A stretch of 64,000 nucleotides of DNA from Syngnathus acus (lineage: Eukaryota; Chordata; Actinopteri; Syngnathiformes; Syngnathidae). A program made the translations under genes and the position numbers. Shown here piece by piece: positions 11,038-22,600 of the stretch. The first letter of the stretch is position 1. Each line of letters opens with the position of its first letter. The stretch lies in assembly GCF_901709675.1 (NCBI RefSeq), contig NC_051094.1, positions 18,452,501-18,516,500 on the forward strand. The letters are read 5' to 3'. Below the pieces are notes generated by a model. That model saw only the letters and a list, made by a program, of their open reading frames with translations, was not told the DNA's origin and did no database searches.

Positions 11038-11805
11038 CTCTAACTTTCCAGAGATTGCTTTACTCACAAGTACAAATGCCAACAATGTCGTTACTCATTT
11101 CAACTCTATCTTTGCTAGACATGGAATACCAGAAACTGTGGTTAGTGACAATGGACCCAGTTACAACTGTAAAGAATGGCAACAGTTTGCGAAACAATAT
11201 GGTTTTCATCATGTCACATCAAGTCCTCATCATGCACAAGCACAACGGCAAAGCTGAAAAAGGTGTGCATATCATCAAGCAACTTCTGAAAAAATCCAGA
11301 GGCAGCAAATCAGATCCTTATTTAGCTCTCCTGAGTTATAGAGCTTCTCCTCTTGAATGTGGACTGTCTCCTGCGGAACTCTTGATGAATCGGAGGCCAC
11401 GTACAACTCTACCCTGCTACACAGCGATCGTAAAGAAGGAGGTACAGACAAAACTACAACATCTGAAACAGAGACAAAAACAAAATTTTGACAAAACTAC
11501 AAAAGCTCTCAAACCTCTTACTCAAAATGACACATGATCTTGATCATGATCAAAGTACATGGAACAGAAAAGCTACTGTTCTTCATAAAATTGGTCCAAG
11601 ATCTTATGAAGTGGAAACCGAAGATGGACATGTGCTCAGAAGGAACCGTCGTCACCTTCTGAAAACCAAAGAGTCTTTCCAGAAGACAAATTATGATGAT
11701 GCAGCTGGAAGTAATGTATTGTCACAACAATTTGACACAATGCCTAAACATGACTCTAATGAAAATGTGCAGACTAACAACTGTGCTGTTAATCCACATT
11801 GAGAA
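11038..11805 (+). pseudogene. Gypsy integrase C-terminal half, frameshifted
   Basis: The first frame shows FARHGIPETVVSDNGPSY, which contains the second catalytic Asp. After a frameshift near 11245 the second frame gives NGKAEKGVHIIKQLL with the catalytic Glu about 35 residues later, as expected for D,D-35-E. LLSYRASPLECGLSPAELLM follows. A third frame (to 11802) carries the C-terminal tail, with WNRKATVLHKIGPRSYEVE. The first catalytic Asp and the zinc finger are missing. Confidence 0.87.
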
Positions 11806-11913
11806 GAACGTAGAGTTAAGAAACCTGTTAAACTTGACTTGTGAATTCATGTTCAGCATATTTTGTGTTTTGTTATAACTTCATATGTATAGATATAACT
11901 AAAGAAAGGGGGA

Positions 11914-12106
11914 TGTTATGATATATGATCAAATGTAATACTCAATGTGACCAGCAGAGGTTTCCATGATGGTCAGTGATGTTTAAGAGCAAGAGAGGAC
12001 AAACGAGGAAGGGACTTCTGGGTTGATAGATAGAAAGAAAAATAAAGTTGGAGCGCAAGCTCATTGTTCAAAACAAACGTCTGGTTATTCTGAAAGCAGA
12101 ACAACA
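11914..12106 (+). mobile_element. 3' LTR of the gypsy element
   Basis: It begins TGTTATGATATATG immediately after the polypurine tract and ends AGAACAACA, 193 bp. AATAAAG near 12041 is a plausible polyadenylation signal. The right boundary is set by the start of the GTTC-rich repeat at 12107. Confidence 0.7.
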
Positions 12107-12480
12107 CAAAAAAAGAACGAATCTCTTCAGGAAGTGATTCGTTCACTCTCGTTCACTGAAACGATTCATTCTTTTGAACAAATCGTTCACTCACGAGCCA
12201 ACACGATCCCGCACTGTATCCACTCCGTCGACGACGTCCACATACGTATAGGCAGCACCTCAGACTTTCACTTCATTACACACATACTATCACGTCTCCG
12301 CTCCTCGATCACCAAGCGGAATAGAACTGCGTGTCTGCTCGTCACTCCCGATCGGATCGTCCTGTTTGCTCGTCATATGCAGGAATCGAAGCGCACAAGT
12401 GCACCCTTACACGATCAGCGGCTCACCGATGCGTCATGGCTTTTTGCGGCGTCACTTGGAGCGCGCGGCTTTGTCTGACC
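12107..12480. repeat. GTTC-rich dispersed repeat, copy 1
   Basis: Bases 12114-12370 match 39985-40258 closely, including CTTCAGGAAGTGAT, the CATTACACACATACTATCA block and CGGATCGTCCTGTTTGC. Frequent GTTCACT/CGTTC motifs occur. Class unknown; it is related to the array described at 39613-62270. Confidence 0.75.
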
Positions 12481-12619
12481 ATATGACACTAATGGCCAAT
12501 GGGAACATGTTGAGCTGTGTCCTTGCAGCTGATTGGCTTAGCAGTTCTAACTACAATTTATTAAAGGCTCCCGCACTGTCTGTGTCAACATATAAGACTT
12601 GCGCTTCATCACGGAAGTT

Positions 12620-13048
12620 TTTTTTTTTACTTCGAGACTTTAATGAAAATGTTTACAAAAGTGTTTAAGTAGTTAGTTAGTAAATAAGATTGTCTCTGAG
12701 AGTCAGCTTGTCTTTAAAATGTTCACAAAAGTGTTTACTAAATAGTAAACAAAAATGTTTCTTGACTTTAAAATGTTTGCAAAAGTGTTTAAAAATACAA
12801 AAAAGTGTTTAATAAACAATAAAGAGTTTAAAACTACATTAAAGGTTAATATAAGTATATTGTAACAATATATTTACTCTTTTATTTTATTATTTATTTA
12901 AAGGAATAAGAATATTTCTAAATGTCAATTTGACTTTAAAATGTTTACAAAAGTAAATACAAAAACTGCGTTTAAAAGTATATAAAAGTGTTTAAAAATG
13001 AAATAAAAGTTCATAAAATCCTTGTGTCAATATTGTAATAATGTACGT
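12620..13048. repeat. AT-rich degenerate tandem repeat
   Basis: The motif AAAATGTTTACAAAAGTGTTT recurs many times in decayed form. No coding content. Confidence 0.7.
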
Positions 13049-13049
13049 T

Positions 13050-13132
13050 CTCTACTTCGCAGATTTTCACCTATCGCAGGTGGGCGTGGAATCAATTAAC
13101 CGTGATAAACGAGGGAATACTGTATTGATCAT
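13050..13132. mobile_element. MITE end fragment
   Basis: On the minus strand it reads ACAGTATTCCCTCGTTTATC and onward, a common vertebrate TA-target MITE terminus. A weaker relative lies at about 54205-54240. Only one end is present. Confidence 0.5.
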
Positions 13133-13451
13133 ATCGCCAACCCCTAGGCCTGGGGGTGGATGGTAATGCTACAGGTTCATCCTTCTAAAAATAATGGCAA
13201 AAAAAAAAGGGGCAGGAGCAGAGAGACAGACCTGTCCGAGGTGCAGACACGTGACACCTTGGTAGCCCAACACAATCATGTTCGTATTTTATTGTAAAAA
13301 AAAGTTTTTTTTTTCGTTATGACAATAATGTTTACTTGCAAAGATAATAAAATCAAACACATTGTAGGTGTTAAAATAGGGTATAAACTTTATACTATAA
13401 AGGGTAAATATAATGGCATATGAGCAAGATATTAACCAGGTGAATAGTTAC
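13133..13451. other. Unassigned AT-rich sequence
   Basis: No gene, terminal repeat or strong tandem structure seen. Two homopolymer-rich stretches occur near 13200 and 13300. Confidence 0.5.
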
Positions 13452-13453
13452 TA

Positions 13454-15111
13454 CCGTAAATTCCGGACTATAAGCCGCGACTTTTTTCCAAAAGTTTGAA
13501 CCCTGCGGCTTATAGTCAGGTGCGGCTTATATAAGGATTTTTTTCGTGATTTTTGTGATGACTTGATCACTTTTATACACTGCGGTATCTTGAAGAAAAA
13601 AACAACAACAAAAATACTATTTTGAAACACTACTATGGCTGCTGCTTATTCTGGCTGTGTTGCTTGTGACTATTATGAGCTTTAGTAGGAATGCACGCTA
13701 GGTGACCTGCGTCAAAGGGCTCTAAACCCTTTCTCTTACTCTGCCATGTGACTCAGAGATTACACAAAGCAGTGGCGCTGTTTGGACCATCTGCATTGTA
13801 TTAAAACCCAATCAATCAGCATTTAAATTCAATTCTTCTGACATTTTGCTCACCAAAAACAAGTTGTAATGAACGTGAACTTTTAATGCATTTTATTCAG
13901 AAGGTTACTTTGAACCCCGAGGCTTAAATGGCGGCGCGGCGTATTTATGGATTTTACGGCCTCCAGGGGGCGCTCTAGCAGGAAGCAAGAGCGAGACAGA
14001 CGAAGAAGAGATAATGCGCCGAAGAAGACGTGCTAGTTTGTGTTTTGAACATTTCGCGGATCACGCACACACCCTCATCATGGAAAACACACGAAGAAAT
14101 GCATTTGATGCAGCTTTTAAGTTAAAAGCAATCGATTTGGCTGTCAAAGAGGGAAATAGAGCTTAAATGGTGGCGCGGCGCGTCGTATTTATGGATTTTT
14201 ACGGCCTCCAGGGGGCGCTCTAGCCGGAAGCAAGAGCGAGACAGACGAAGAAGAGATAATGCGCCGAAGAAGACGTGCTAGTTTGTGTTTTGATAGGCGA
14301 ATAGTGGCGTATAATTCACACAAAGAAGAGACAGAACGAGATCAAGACGGACATTACTGAAAGGAAGCTTTTATACACAAACCATCATTATGGGGGACAA
14401 AAGAAATGCATATGAAGCCGCTTTTAAACTAAAGGCAGTCGATGTTGATGACATCCTTTTCTTTATTTCGTGGTCCCGTCTACTCTGGAGCTATACGTGT
14501 TGCTCGCTAGTTTAATGTAATTTAGCGCTTCGTGCATGAATAAAATTAGCATGACCAGACCCTCATCACACTCGAAGAAATGCATAAAAGCGACGACGAA
14601 AGAGAGACTGAGAAAGTGTGAGGCGAAGGATATCTAACGCTATTCCAATCGGACGCTGAGGAGGAAGACTTCGATGGTATCAGTGCACAGGAGGAAGATG
14701 AAGACGATGAAGCTCTTTTTTTACTTTTACTGGTATGTTTTTTAACGAGCCCTATTAGTCTTGTGTTACTTCCGTGTTGCTGCGGTGTTTGGAAAGAAAT
14801 GTTAAGGTATGTTATTAAAAGTTTAAAAAAGCTTTCTGTGTCCAGTCTTTCTTTGTTAATAACTCGCGTGCACACTTCCGTGTTGCTGCGGTACTACTGC
14901 TGCGTCACAGGCAATGTTTAGAAAGACATGTTAAAGTATGTTATTAAAACTTTAAAAAGGCTTTCTGTGAACGGTCTTTCTTTGTAAAAAACGCGTGTGC
15001 ACGTGCGGCTTATAGTCCGGTGTGGCTTATATAAGAAAAAAACTAAAATATCCCCCAATTTTAGCTGGTGCGGCTTATAGTCCGGTGCGGCTTATAGTCC
15101 GGAATTTACGG
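13454..15111 (+). mobile_element. Pogo-like deletion derivative / MITE, 1658 bp
   Basis: The ends are inverted: CCGTAAATTCCGGACTATAA at the left and its complement at the right, flanked by TA (13452-13453, 15112-15113). Subterminal GTGCGGCTTATAGTCCGG is repeated. Inside, a 125-bp block (13924-14047) is duplicated at 14163-14293, and a 110-bp block starting CTTCCGTGTTGCTGCGGT (14768) is repeated at 14877. Short coding relics resembling a pogo-type transposase occur at 14080, 14390 and 14574. Confidence 0.85.
14080..14730 (+). pseudogene. Pogo-like transposase remnants, duplicated N-terminus
   Basis: At about 14080 the frame reads MENTRRNAFDAAFKLKAIDL, which looks like the N-terminal helix-turn-helix of pogo-type transposases. 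At 14390 a second, related start reads MGDKRNAYEAAFKLKAVDV. At about 14640-14720 an acidic stretch with SDAEEEDFDG resembles the usual acidic C-terminus. The catalytic core is absent. Family assignment is by motif resemblance only. Confidence 0.6.
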
Positions 15112-15113
15112 TA

Positions 15114-15480
15114 ACTATAATAGTGTTTTATAGTTAGATTTTTTTATAGTTTAGATTGTTTATTCTAAGATTCTATCTCTCTCTATTTATAGAGAGACAT
15201 TCCGGTTTGTCGCGTAGAGCGCGCCACAGCGACGCTGGAGAGACGACCTACATTTTTACAATCTTTTCGAGTTTCCCTCACTCCCTTTTTACATTTTAAC
15301 TCCACTTTTGGGAGTTTACTATTGTTTGTAAGTCCGGACCGTCAATTCTTGCCATATCGACACCTTCCCATAGTGGGCCTCACAGATCTTTTGAATAAAC
15401 TGAATCTTTAAAATTAGTTAATTAAAAAGAATCGTTCAAAAGATTTGTCCCACCCACCAACCCACACACACAAACACATG
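15114..15480. other. Unassigned sequence
   Basis: No gene recognised. It contains a short self-complementary TCTCTCTCTATTTATAGAGAGA at 15174-15196 and merges into the GTTC-rich repeat at its right. Confidence 0.5.
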
Positions 15481-15626
15481 GACGCCAGACATTTCAAAAA
15501 CATGTTCATTCACTGATCCGTTCAGTTGATGAATTCACTCGTTCATGAACGAGAAAGTCAACACGTTCAGTTGTGCACTCACTGATCCGTTCAGTTGATC
15601 AACGGGAAAGGCAGTTCACACACTCG
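15481..15626. repeat. GTTC-rich dispersed repeat, copy 2, left part
   Basis: Repeated CACTGATCCGTTCAGTTGAT and CGTTCATGAACGA motifs. It continues at 18575-18760 on the far side of the LTR insertion, with the 5-bp target actcg duplicated. Confidence 0.8.
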
Positions 15627-15895
15627 TGTCACGTCTCGTCCCCAGTTTTGCTGTGTGTCTAGGTTGCCATGGTTTCTGTTCGCGTCGCCCATCCCCTCCT
15701 GTGTCACCTCAATCAATGTAACCGCGGTCACCTGCCTCGTGTTTCGTGTTTTGTATTTAAGTCCTGTCTGCCCCTCACTCCCCGTCGGATCATTGTGTTG
15801 TTGTTGTTGTCGTACTGTCTTGCTGTCGTCATGTCCTAATGTCTTCACGCCTTTTGTTTCACGTCCCTGTCGGTCAGTCTTCTTGAAGCTTCTTG

Positions 15896-18463
15896 AAGCT
15901 TCCTGGGTACAGTGGCTGGTCACACCGCCGACAAACATCACGGCATACAACCCAAAGGAGCCACGCACTTTCTACTCTGCACGCTGGAACAGCACCACCA
16001 ACCCGGACCTGGCCTTTGCAAAATGCCGCGACAACGAACCAATAGAAAGACGTATCCTGGACAGATTCCCCCGTTCACATCATCAACCATCGCTTATAAC
16101 CACCCCATCTCTGGCCCAGCCTGTGGAAGGGAAAGACGTGAAGCGGTGGAACTTCCGGAAGGCAAACTGGGTGGGCTTCTCACAGCAAGTGAACAAGGCA
16201 GCTGCTGGTCTCCCACACCCACGCCCCACCAACTTGGACATCGCCTACGACTCATACTGCCGCCAAGAAGAACATCCCCCGCGGCATACGCAAAGCCTAT
16301 GTTCCCTGCTGGGATGACGAATGTGAAGAGCTACTTCGTGCCCACACAGAATCACAAACTAGTGAAGAAGCCGGGGTCATAGCCGCGAACAACCTAATCT
16401 ACAGACTAAATGAGAAACGCAAGCAAAGATGGACGGAGACAGTGGAATCAATTGACTTCACACACTCTAGCCGTCGGGCGTGGCAGACCATGAACAAGCT
16501 GATGGGCAGGTCGACAACCCCAGCACAATGTCCCATCTCTGCAAACCCCATCGCGTCACTACTGCTGAGCAATGGCCGCTTCCCCAACACAGACAAGGAT
16601 TTCACCAGAAGAACATCGGCGAGGGTCCATGAGCTGCTCAAGGCACCAGGCTGTGATTTCAACCTATCCTACGACTTCACAACACAAGAAATCAGGCTGG
16701 CCATCCAACGGCTGAAAACTGGTAAGGCACCAGGCATCGACGGCATCCACCCGGAATACATAAAACATCAAGGCAAGAAGGCAACCGACTGGCTGTGCTC
16801 CTTCCTCTCAATGTGTCTCCGAGGCGTGAAGCTACCAAAGATCTGGCGCCGTGCCAAGGTGATTGCGCTGCCGAAACCAAACAAGCCTAGTGATGACCCC
16901 AAAGGATACCGACCCATCTCACTGCTCTGCGTTCCATACAAGCTCCTGGAACATCTCCTCCATGCACGTCTCAACCCAGTGATCGACCCCCAGTTGCCGA
17001 GAGAACAGGCTGGCTTCCGAAGCGATAGGTCCACGGCGGACCAGGTGACCCTTCTGTGCCAAGACAGAAGACAGCTTCCAAGCAGGGGAGAAGGCTGGCA
17101 CTGTCTTCTTGGACCTCACAGCTCCATACGACACTGTCTGGATGCGTGGGCTGCATATGAAACTCCTGGAAACCATCCCAGACAAGCATATGGTGAACTT
17201 CATCATGGAGATGCTGAGAAACCGTAGCTTCCGGCTACACACCAGCAATGGACAATGCAGCAGGGTGAGGAAACTCAAGAACGGCGTCCCACAGGGCTCA
17301 TTGCTGGCACCAATGCTGTTCAACATCTATATCCATGACCTGCCTGCAATCCAGTCAAAGAAGTATGGCTATGCAGATGACCTGGCCATCCTACTTAGTA
17401 AGCCATCCTGGGAAGCAGCAGAACAGGGCCTCTCCGAGGACATGAATATCCTGTCCTCATACACGAGGAACTGGCGTCTCAAGCTCAGCATGGGCAAGAC
17501 AAAAATCTTCAATGTTCCACCTCAACAACAAGGATGCAGCTCATGAGCTGAACGTCATGGTGGATAATACCCGGCTGCAGCATCAGCCCGTTTCCACGTA
17601 CCTCGGTGTGAAGCTTGACAGAACACTAACATTCAAACAACACCTCGACAGTGCCACAGCGAAGACAAGTGCCTGTGCCGCCCTTATACGCCGCTTAGCC
17701 GGCACCACCTGGGGAGCCACGACGAAGACACTGCACATGTCCACGCTGGCCCTGGTGTTCTCAGCTGCCGAGTACTGTGCCCCGGCCTGGTGCCGTAGCC
17801 CCCATGTCAAGAAGTTGGATGTCACCCTCAACAGCGCCCTGCCGACTGTCTCGGGGTGCCTGTGAGCCACCCCAGTAAACCAACTGCCCATCCTCGCAGG
17901 CATCGCCCCGGCTAACATCAGACGAGAAGCAGCCACGCTGGCCCTCTCCTGAAAGGCACAGACCAGTGAATCCCACCTCCTCCATAAGATCGTCACAGAG
18001 ACACCACGACGCGTGCGCCTAAAGTCACGACGCCCCTTTGCCATCCAAGCCCATGAGCTGCTCAGCACAACATCAGCTGACACTTCCAAGGCCACCTGGG
18101 TCAAGACCAAATGGAGCGAACAGTGGAAGTCAGTAGAACCATCTAGGCTGCACCACTACATCAATGACCCCACAGACGTCTCTGGCCAGGACTTGCCCCG
18201 GAAACAGTGGACAACCCTCAACCGCCTAAGGACAGGCGTTGGACGCTATGGAGCTGCAATGAAGAGGTGGGGACTCGCAGATAGTGCCTCCTGCGAGTGT
18301 GGCGACCCAGTCCAGACAGTAGAGCACATCATCATCAGTTGTCCCAAACACCGGCCACCGAATGGCAAACAAGGCCTGATTGATCTAGACGACGACACGT
18401 TGACCTGGCTCGCCTCAACAGAGCTGCAAGTCTGAAGTCATACGACAGAAGAAGAAGAAGTCC
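15896..18463 (+). mobile_element. 5'-truncated LINE, Jockey/RTE-like clade uncertain
   Basis: It starts inside an endonuclease-RT linker (from about 15905) and ends in a (GAA)n-type tail (GAAGAAGAAG, 18450-18463). Target duplication is blurred by GTCTTCTT/GTCCTCTT at the joints. The clade is uncertain; the terminal CxCGDPVQTVEHIIISCP zinc-knuckle-like motif is seen in several Jockey/I-like groups. Confidence 0.82.
15938..18435 (+). pseudogene. LINE linker, reverse transcriptase and C-terminal knuckle, decayed
   Basis: Reading through shifting frames, the order is: the RWNFRKANWVGFS block near 16145; KTGKAPGIDGIHPEYIK near 16710; PISLLCVPYKLLEHLL near 16920; EQAGFRSDRSTADQV near 17005; a frameshift near 17090; QGSLLAPMLFNIYIHDLP near 17290; the catalytic YADDLAIL near 17370; then the C-terminal domain with CECGDPVQTVEHIIISCP near 18295. 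Stops occur at 17863 and about 17951, both TGA and consistent with CpG decay of CGA codons. Not functional. Confidence 0.85.
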
Positions 18464-18574
18464 TCTTGTTGTTTTGTTAAGTCATGTCAGTTTGCCGAGT
18501 CTGTTGGTTTGTGTTCTCCAATAAACCCTGGTCCAAGCTGCATTTGGTTGCCCTGCTCCATCCGTTCCATGACA

Positions 18575-18760
18575 ACTCGTTCGCAGACGGGAAAGTCAAC
18601 CTGTTCGTCCAGTTTATGAACCTGAAAGGCAGTTCACTCGCTGACTCGTTCGTAAACGAGAAAGCTAGCACGTTCAGTCGTTCACTCACTGATCCATTCA
18701 GTTGATGAATGGGAAAGGCAGTCCACTCACTGATTCGTTTATGAACCAGTCGTGTCCAGG
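18575..18760. repeat. GTTC-rich dispersed repeat, copy 2, right part
   Basis: Continuation of 15481-15626: ACTCGTTCGCAGACGGGAAA, TGATCCATTCAGTTGATGAA and related motifs. The remainder to 18870 is unassigned and ends in an (AAT)n-like stretch (18852-18875). Confidence 0.75.
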
Positions 18761-18878
18761 CACCTGTCGTCCCTCTTCTTCGGTTCTCCTTCCTTGCTGC
18801 ACCAGCTCTAAAAGAGTTTCAGTCTCCCACATCCCCTTTCGCTTTTCATCAAATAATAATAACAATAATAATAATCAG

Positions 18879-19022
18879 TTTTCCCTCGCCCGGACGCGGG
18901 TCACCGGGACCCCCCTCTGGAGCCAGGCCTGGAGGTGGGGCTCGAAGGCAAGCGTCTGGTGGCCGGGCCTTCGCCCATGGGGGCCCGGCTGGCCGGGTAC
19001 AGCCCGAAAAGGAAATGTGGGT
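18879..19022 (+). mobile_element. RTE LINE 5' fragment
   Basis: It matches 4948-5092 of the RTE copy at 4745-8022 (CCCTCGCCCGGACGCGGGTC onward). It stops abruptly at a shared GTGGGTCC, where a Rex1-like LINE in the opposite orientation begins. Confidence 0.9.
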
Positions 19023-21408
19023 CCATTTCAGGTCCCGAGAGATTGTGGTTCCCAGGAACTTGAAGGTGTCTGTGGAGAGAATAGTATTACTGCGGATAGT
19101 GAGGGGTAAAAGTGGTGAAGGGTCTCGCCTGAAATCCACTGTCATCTCCACGGTCTTGAGCGGGTTCAGCTCCAGATGGTTTTGGCTGCACCAGTGGACC
19201 AGCCGCTCCACCTCCTGTCTGTACGCAGTCTCATCACCGTCCTGGATCAGTCCGATGAGAGTGGTGTCGTCTGCATACTTCAGGAGCTTCACAGGAGAGT
19301 CACCTGAGGAGAAATCATTGGTGTAGAGAGAGAAGAGCAGTGGGGAGAGGACGCACCCCTGAGGGGCTCCAGTATTGGTGGTCCGGGTGTCAGATGTGAT
19401 GCCCCCCAGCCTCACACGCTGTCTCCTGTTGGTCAGGAAGCTGGTGATCCACTGACAGGTGGAGGCAGGCACCGCAAGCTGGATGAGCTTCTGTTGGAGG
19501 ATGTCAGGAGCGATGGTGTTGAACGCCGAGCTGAAGTCCACGAACAGGATCCTGGCGTACGTTCCTGGGGTGTCCAGGTGGTGCAGGATGTAGTGCAGTC
19601 CCATGTTGACCGCATCATCCACTGACCTGTTTGCCCAGTAGGCAAACTGGAGGGGGTCAAGAGGGGGCCCGTGACCTCCTTCAGGTGGTTCAGCACTAAC
19701 CTCTCGAAAGATTTCATGACCACAGATGTCAGTGCGACGGGTCTATAGTCATTCAAACCTGTGATGGCGGGCTTCTTGGCCACTGGAACGATGGTGGAGC
19801 TCTTGAAGCACGAGGGCACCTCACACAGCTCCAGAGAACGGTTGAAGATCCGTGCAAAGGTGGGCGCCAGCTGCTCAGCGCAGACTTTCAAGCAGGAAGG
19901 TGACACGCCGTCTGGGCCCGGTGCCTTCCTTGTCTTTTGCCTCCGGAACATCTGGCGCACTTCCTCCTCGCGGATCTGGAGTGCGGGCGCAGCCTCTGCA
20001 AGAGAGAGAGTGGGTGACAACGATGATAGAGGTGTGGACAGAGCAGTTGTGGGGAGAGGTGAGTATGTAGATTGTGCTGCAGGAAGTCCCGTTGTGTGGG
20101 AGGACCGATCAGACCTGCAGTAGAACTTGTTTAGCTGGTTAGCAAGCCTTGGGCTCTCCACAGGACGGGGGGTTCGTTTCTTGTAACCCGTGATGCTCTG
20201 CAGACCTTTCCACACTGTTGAGGGATCAGGATTGGCAGAGAGGTGTCTCTTCAGGTTCTCCCCGTAACACCTCCTGGCTTTCCTGACCTCTCGGTTCAGT
20301 GTGTTTCTGGTCTGCCTGAACAGGTCGCGGTCGCCGCTCCTGTAGGCCTCCTCCTTGACTTTGCGCAGCCTCCTGAGGTTCGGTGTAAACCAAGGTTTGT
20401 CGTTGTTGTACGTGCAGAAGGTCTTAGTCTGCACACACAGATCCTCACAAAAACTGATGTATGATGTGACAGTGTCAGTGAGTTCATGCAAGTCTGAAGT
20501 TGCAGCTTCGAAAGCTCCCCAATCGGTGCAGTCAAAGCAGGCTTGGAGGTCCTGCCTTGACTCCACTGTCCACTTCCTCACAGTCCTCACCACAGGCTTA
20601 GAAGTTTTTAGTTTCTGCCTGTAGGCCGGGATCAGATGAACTAGACTGTGGTCCGAGAGTCCTAAAGCTGCCCGACCCGCAGAGTGGTATGCATCCTTGA
20701 TCACGGTGTAGCAGTAGTCCAGAGTCTGTGCCCCTCTGGTGGGACACGTTACGTGCTGTCTGTATCTGGGGAGTTCGTGTGCGAGGTTCGCCCTGTTAAG
20801 ATCACACAGAACAATGATTAGTGAGTTTGGTAGAAGTTTCTCCATGTCTGTTACCTGGTCAGCCAGCATCTGCATGGCTTCACTCGCACGTGCGTGTGGT
20901 GGGATGTAAACAGCCGCCATGACGATCGAGGAGAACTCCCGTGGTGAATAGAACGGCCGGCAGTTTATGAAAAGTGTTTCTAGGAGAAGGCTGCAAAACT
21001 CTTTCAACACCGTGACAACAGTACACCAACGTTCATTAATGTAGAAACAGAGACCACCTCCCTTTGATTTTCCGGAGAGCTCCGCGCTGCGATCTGCTCG
21101 TGTTAGCCTGAACCCGGCTAGCTCCACGGCGTGGTGGGGGGTTCGTTCGCTGAGCCACGTTTCCACAAAGCACAGCGCGGCGGATCTGCTGAAGTCCGTG
21201 TTCCTTGAAGTGAGGAGCAGCAGTTCGTCCATCTTGTTCGCCAGGGAGCGGACATTCGCCAGATGAATCGACGGTAGGGCAGAACGGAACCCTCTCTGCC
21301 TCAGCCTTACGAGTGCTCCGGCTCGTTTTCCGCGCCGCCGTCGTCGCGCTAGCTTGTACAGCACCGCCGCTCCGGCTAGAACCTCCGACAAACAGTCTGA
21401 ATCGGAGA
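19018..21408 (-). mobile_element. Rex1-like (CR1 group) LINE, 3'-truncated
   Basis: It reads on the minus strand from an endonuclease domain near 21250 to the RT palm end near 19023. The C-terminal third and the 3' UTR are missing, the reverse of normal 5' truncation. It lies between two fragments of one RTE LINE family. Confidence 0.85.
19023..21345 (-). pseudogene. Rex1-like LINE endonuclease-RT, one frameshift, truncated
   Basis: The first frame (to about 19650) covers an APE-type endonuclease (ANVRSLANKMDEL, CFVETWLSE, SKGGGLCFYIN, VYIPP, GLSDHSLV) and the first RT blocks (KTRKAPGPDGVSP, LNDYRPVALTSVVMKSFERL). A frameshift near 19630-19650 moves to a second frame (19622-19023) with [32 protein letters not shown] and the catalytic YADDTTLIGL. 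In the GDFNH position this copy reads LCDLNRANL, so that endonuclease motif is altered. The gene ends at the junction with the RTE fragment. Confidence 0.87.
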
Positions 21409-21410
21409 GA

Positions 21411-22245
21411 ACACCATGTTCAAACATAAGGGTGTCCGTGTGTGCACTTGGCACCAGGACACCCTAGGCCGCAGTTCGATGATCAACTTTGTAGTCGTGT
21501 CATCGGATTTGCAGCTGCATGTTTTGGACACGGGTGAAGAGAGGGGCGGAGCTGTCAACTGATCACCACCTGGTGGTGGGTTGGCTCCGATGGTGGGGAA
21601 AGATTCCGGTCCGACCTGGCAGACTCAAACGTACTGTGAGGGTCTGCTGGGAACGTCTGGCAGAATCCCCTGTCAGGAAGAGCTTCACTCCCACCTCCAG
21701 CAGAGCTTTTCCCACATCCCAGAGGAGGCGGGGGACATTGCGTCCGAGTGGACCATGTTCCGTGCCTCCATTGTTGAGGCAGCCGACCGGAGCTGTGGCC
21801 GTAAGGTCGTTGGTGCCTGTCGTGGCGGCAATCCCGTAACCCGCTGGTGGACACCAGTGGTAAGGGATGCCGTCAAGCTGAAGGAGTCCTATCGGGCTGT
21901 TTTGGTCTGCGGGACTCCGGAGGCAGCCGACGGGTACCGGATGGTCAAGCGGAACGCGGCTTCGGCGGTTGCTGAGGCAAGAAAAAGGGCGTGGGAGGAG
22001 TTTGGCGAGGCCATGGAGAATGACTTCCGGACGGCTTCAAGGAAATTCTGGTCCACCATCCGGCGTCTCAGCATGGGGAAGCGGTGCACCATCAACACTG
22101 TTTACAGTGGAGATGGCAGGCTGCTGACTTCGACTCGGAGACTGGAGACTTTGAGGTGGCCTCTCCAATCTCTGGGGTCGAAGTCACTGAGATACTTAAA
22201 AAACTCCTCGGGGGCAAGGATGAGATCCCCCCTAACAGAGAGCGT
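21411..22245 (+). mobile_element. RTE LINE internal fragment
   Basis: It matches the RTE copy from about 5690 (CACCATGTTCAAACATAAGG) through the endonuclease/linker region to the start of the RT. The frame 21581-22130 reads the linker (SCGRKVVGACRGGNP, RWWTPVVRDAVKL). There is no RT core and no 3' tail. Confidence 0.88.
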
Positions 22246-22600
22246 TACGGTCACATTCTCCATTAGTTCTGAAAACTCCCTGTTTCGCCTCCTCTTTTTA
22301 ATCTGTTGGGATGCCCAAGTTACATGGGCGTTGCTACACTAAAGGGCAGGGGAAATTAAGGCAGTAGCATTGCTGTTCAGGTAACATTGCGATAAATGGA
22401 TTGTTGTTCAAGCAGACAGGAGCCGAGACACCCCGTCCGCGACCCCGACAGTCGGGGTCTGGTTCCTGTTTCATTCCTCCTCCGCTGGTTGACATCTCCT
22501 TAGCTGGCTGACACCTCCTCAGCCTTGTTTAGTGAGATATCTTGAAGCTGCTGAGTGCCATTTTCCTGTGGAACAATGTAACTAGACTTTCTTTCGCTAA
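22246..22600. other. Unassigned sequence with a short hairpin
   Basis: No gene recognised. A perfect 8-bp stem (GACCCCGA...TCGGGGTC) lies at 22441-22459. Confidence 0.5.

Larger units (their letters stand above)
11038..12106 (+). mobile_element. Ty3/gypsy retrotransposon, 3' portion with LTR
   Basis: It contains the end of integrase, a polypurine tract (aaagaaaggggga, 11901-11913) and an LTR at 11914-12106. It is truncated on the left, where a MITE fragment replaces the first part of the integrase core. Confidence 0.85.
15627..18574 (+). mobile_element. Solo LTR, family A copy 2, split by a LINE
   Basis: The left part (15627 to about 15895) starts TGTCACGTCTCGTC; the right part (about 18464-18574) holds CCAATAAACCCTGGTCC and ends CCATGACA. 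A perfect 5-bp TSD, actcg, flanks it (15622-15626, 18575-18579). Aligned to copy 1, the break falls after GTCGGTCAGTC, exactly where the LINE begins, so the LINE arrived after the LTR. Confidence 0.88.

Noticed and set aside
15174-15196. Terminator or regulatory hairpin
   Set aside because: The short self-complementary TC/GA stretch has no flanking gene and may be simple sequence.
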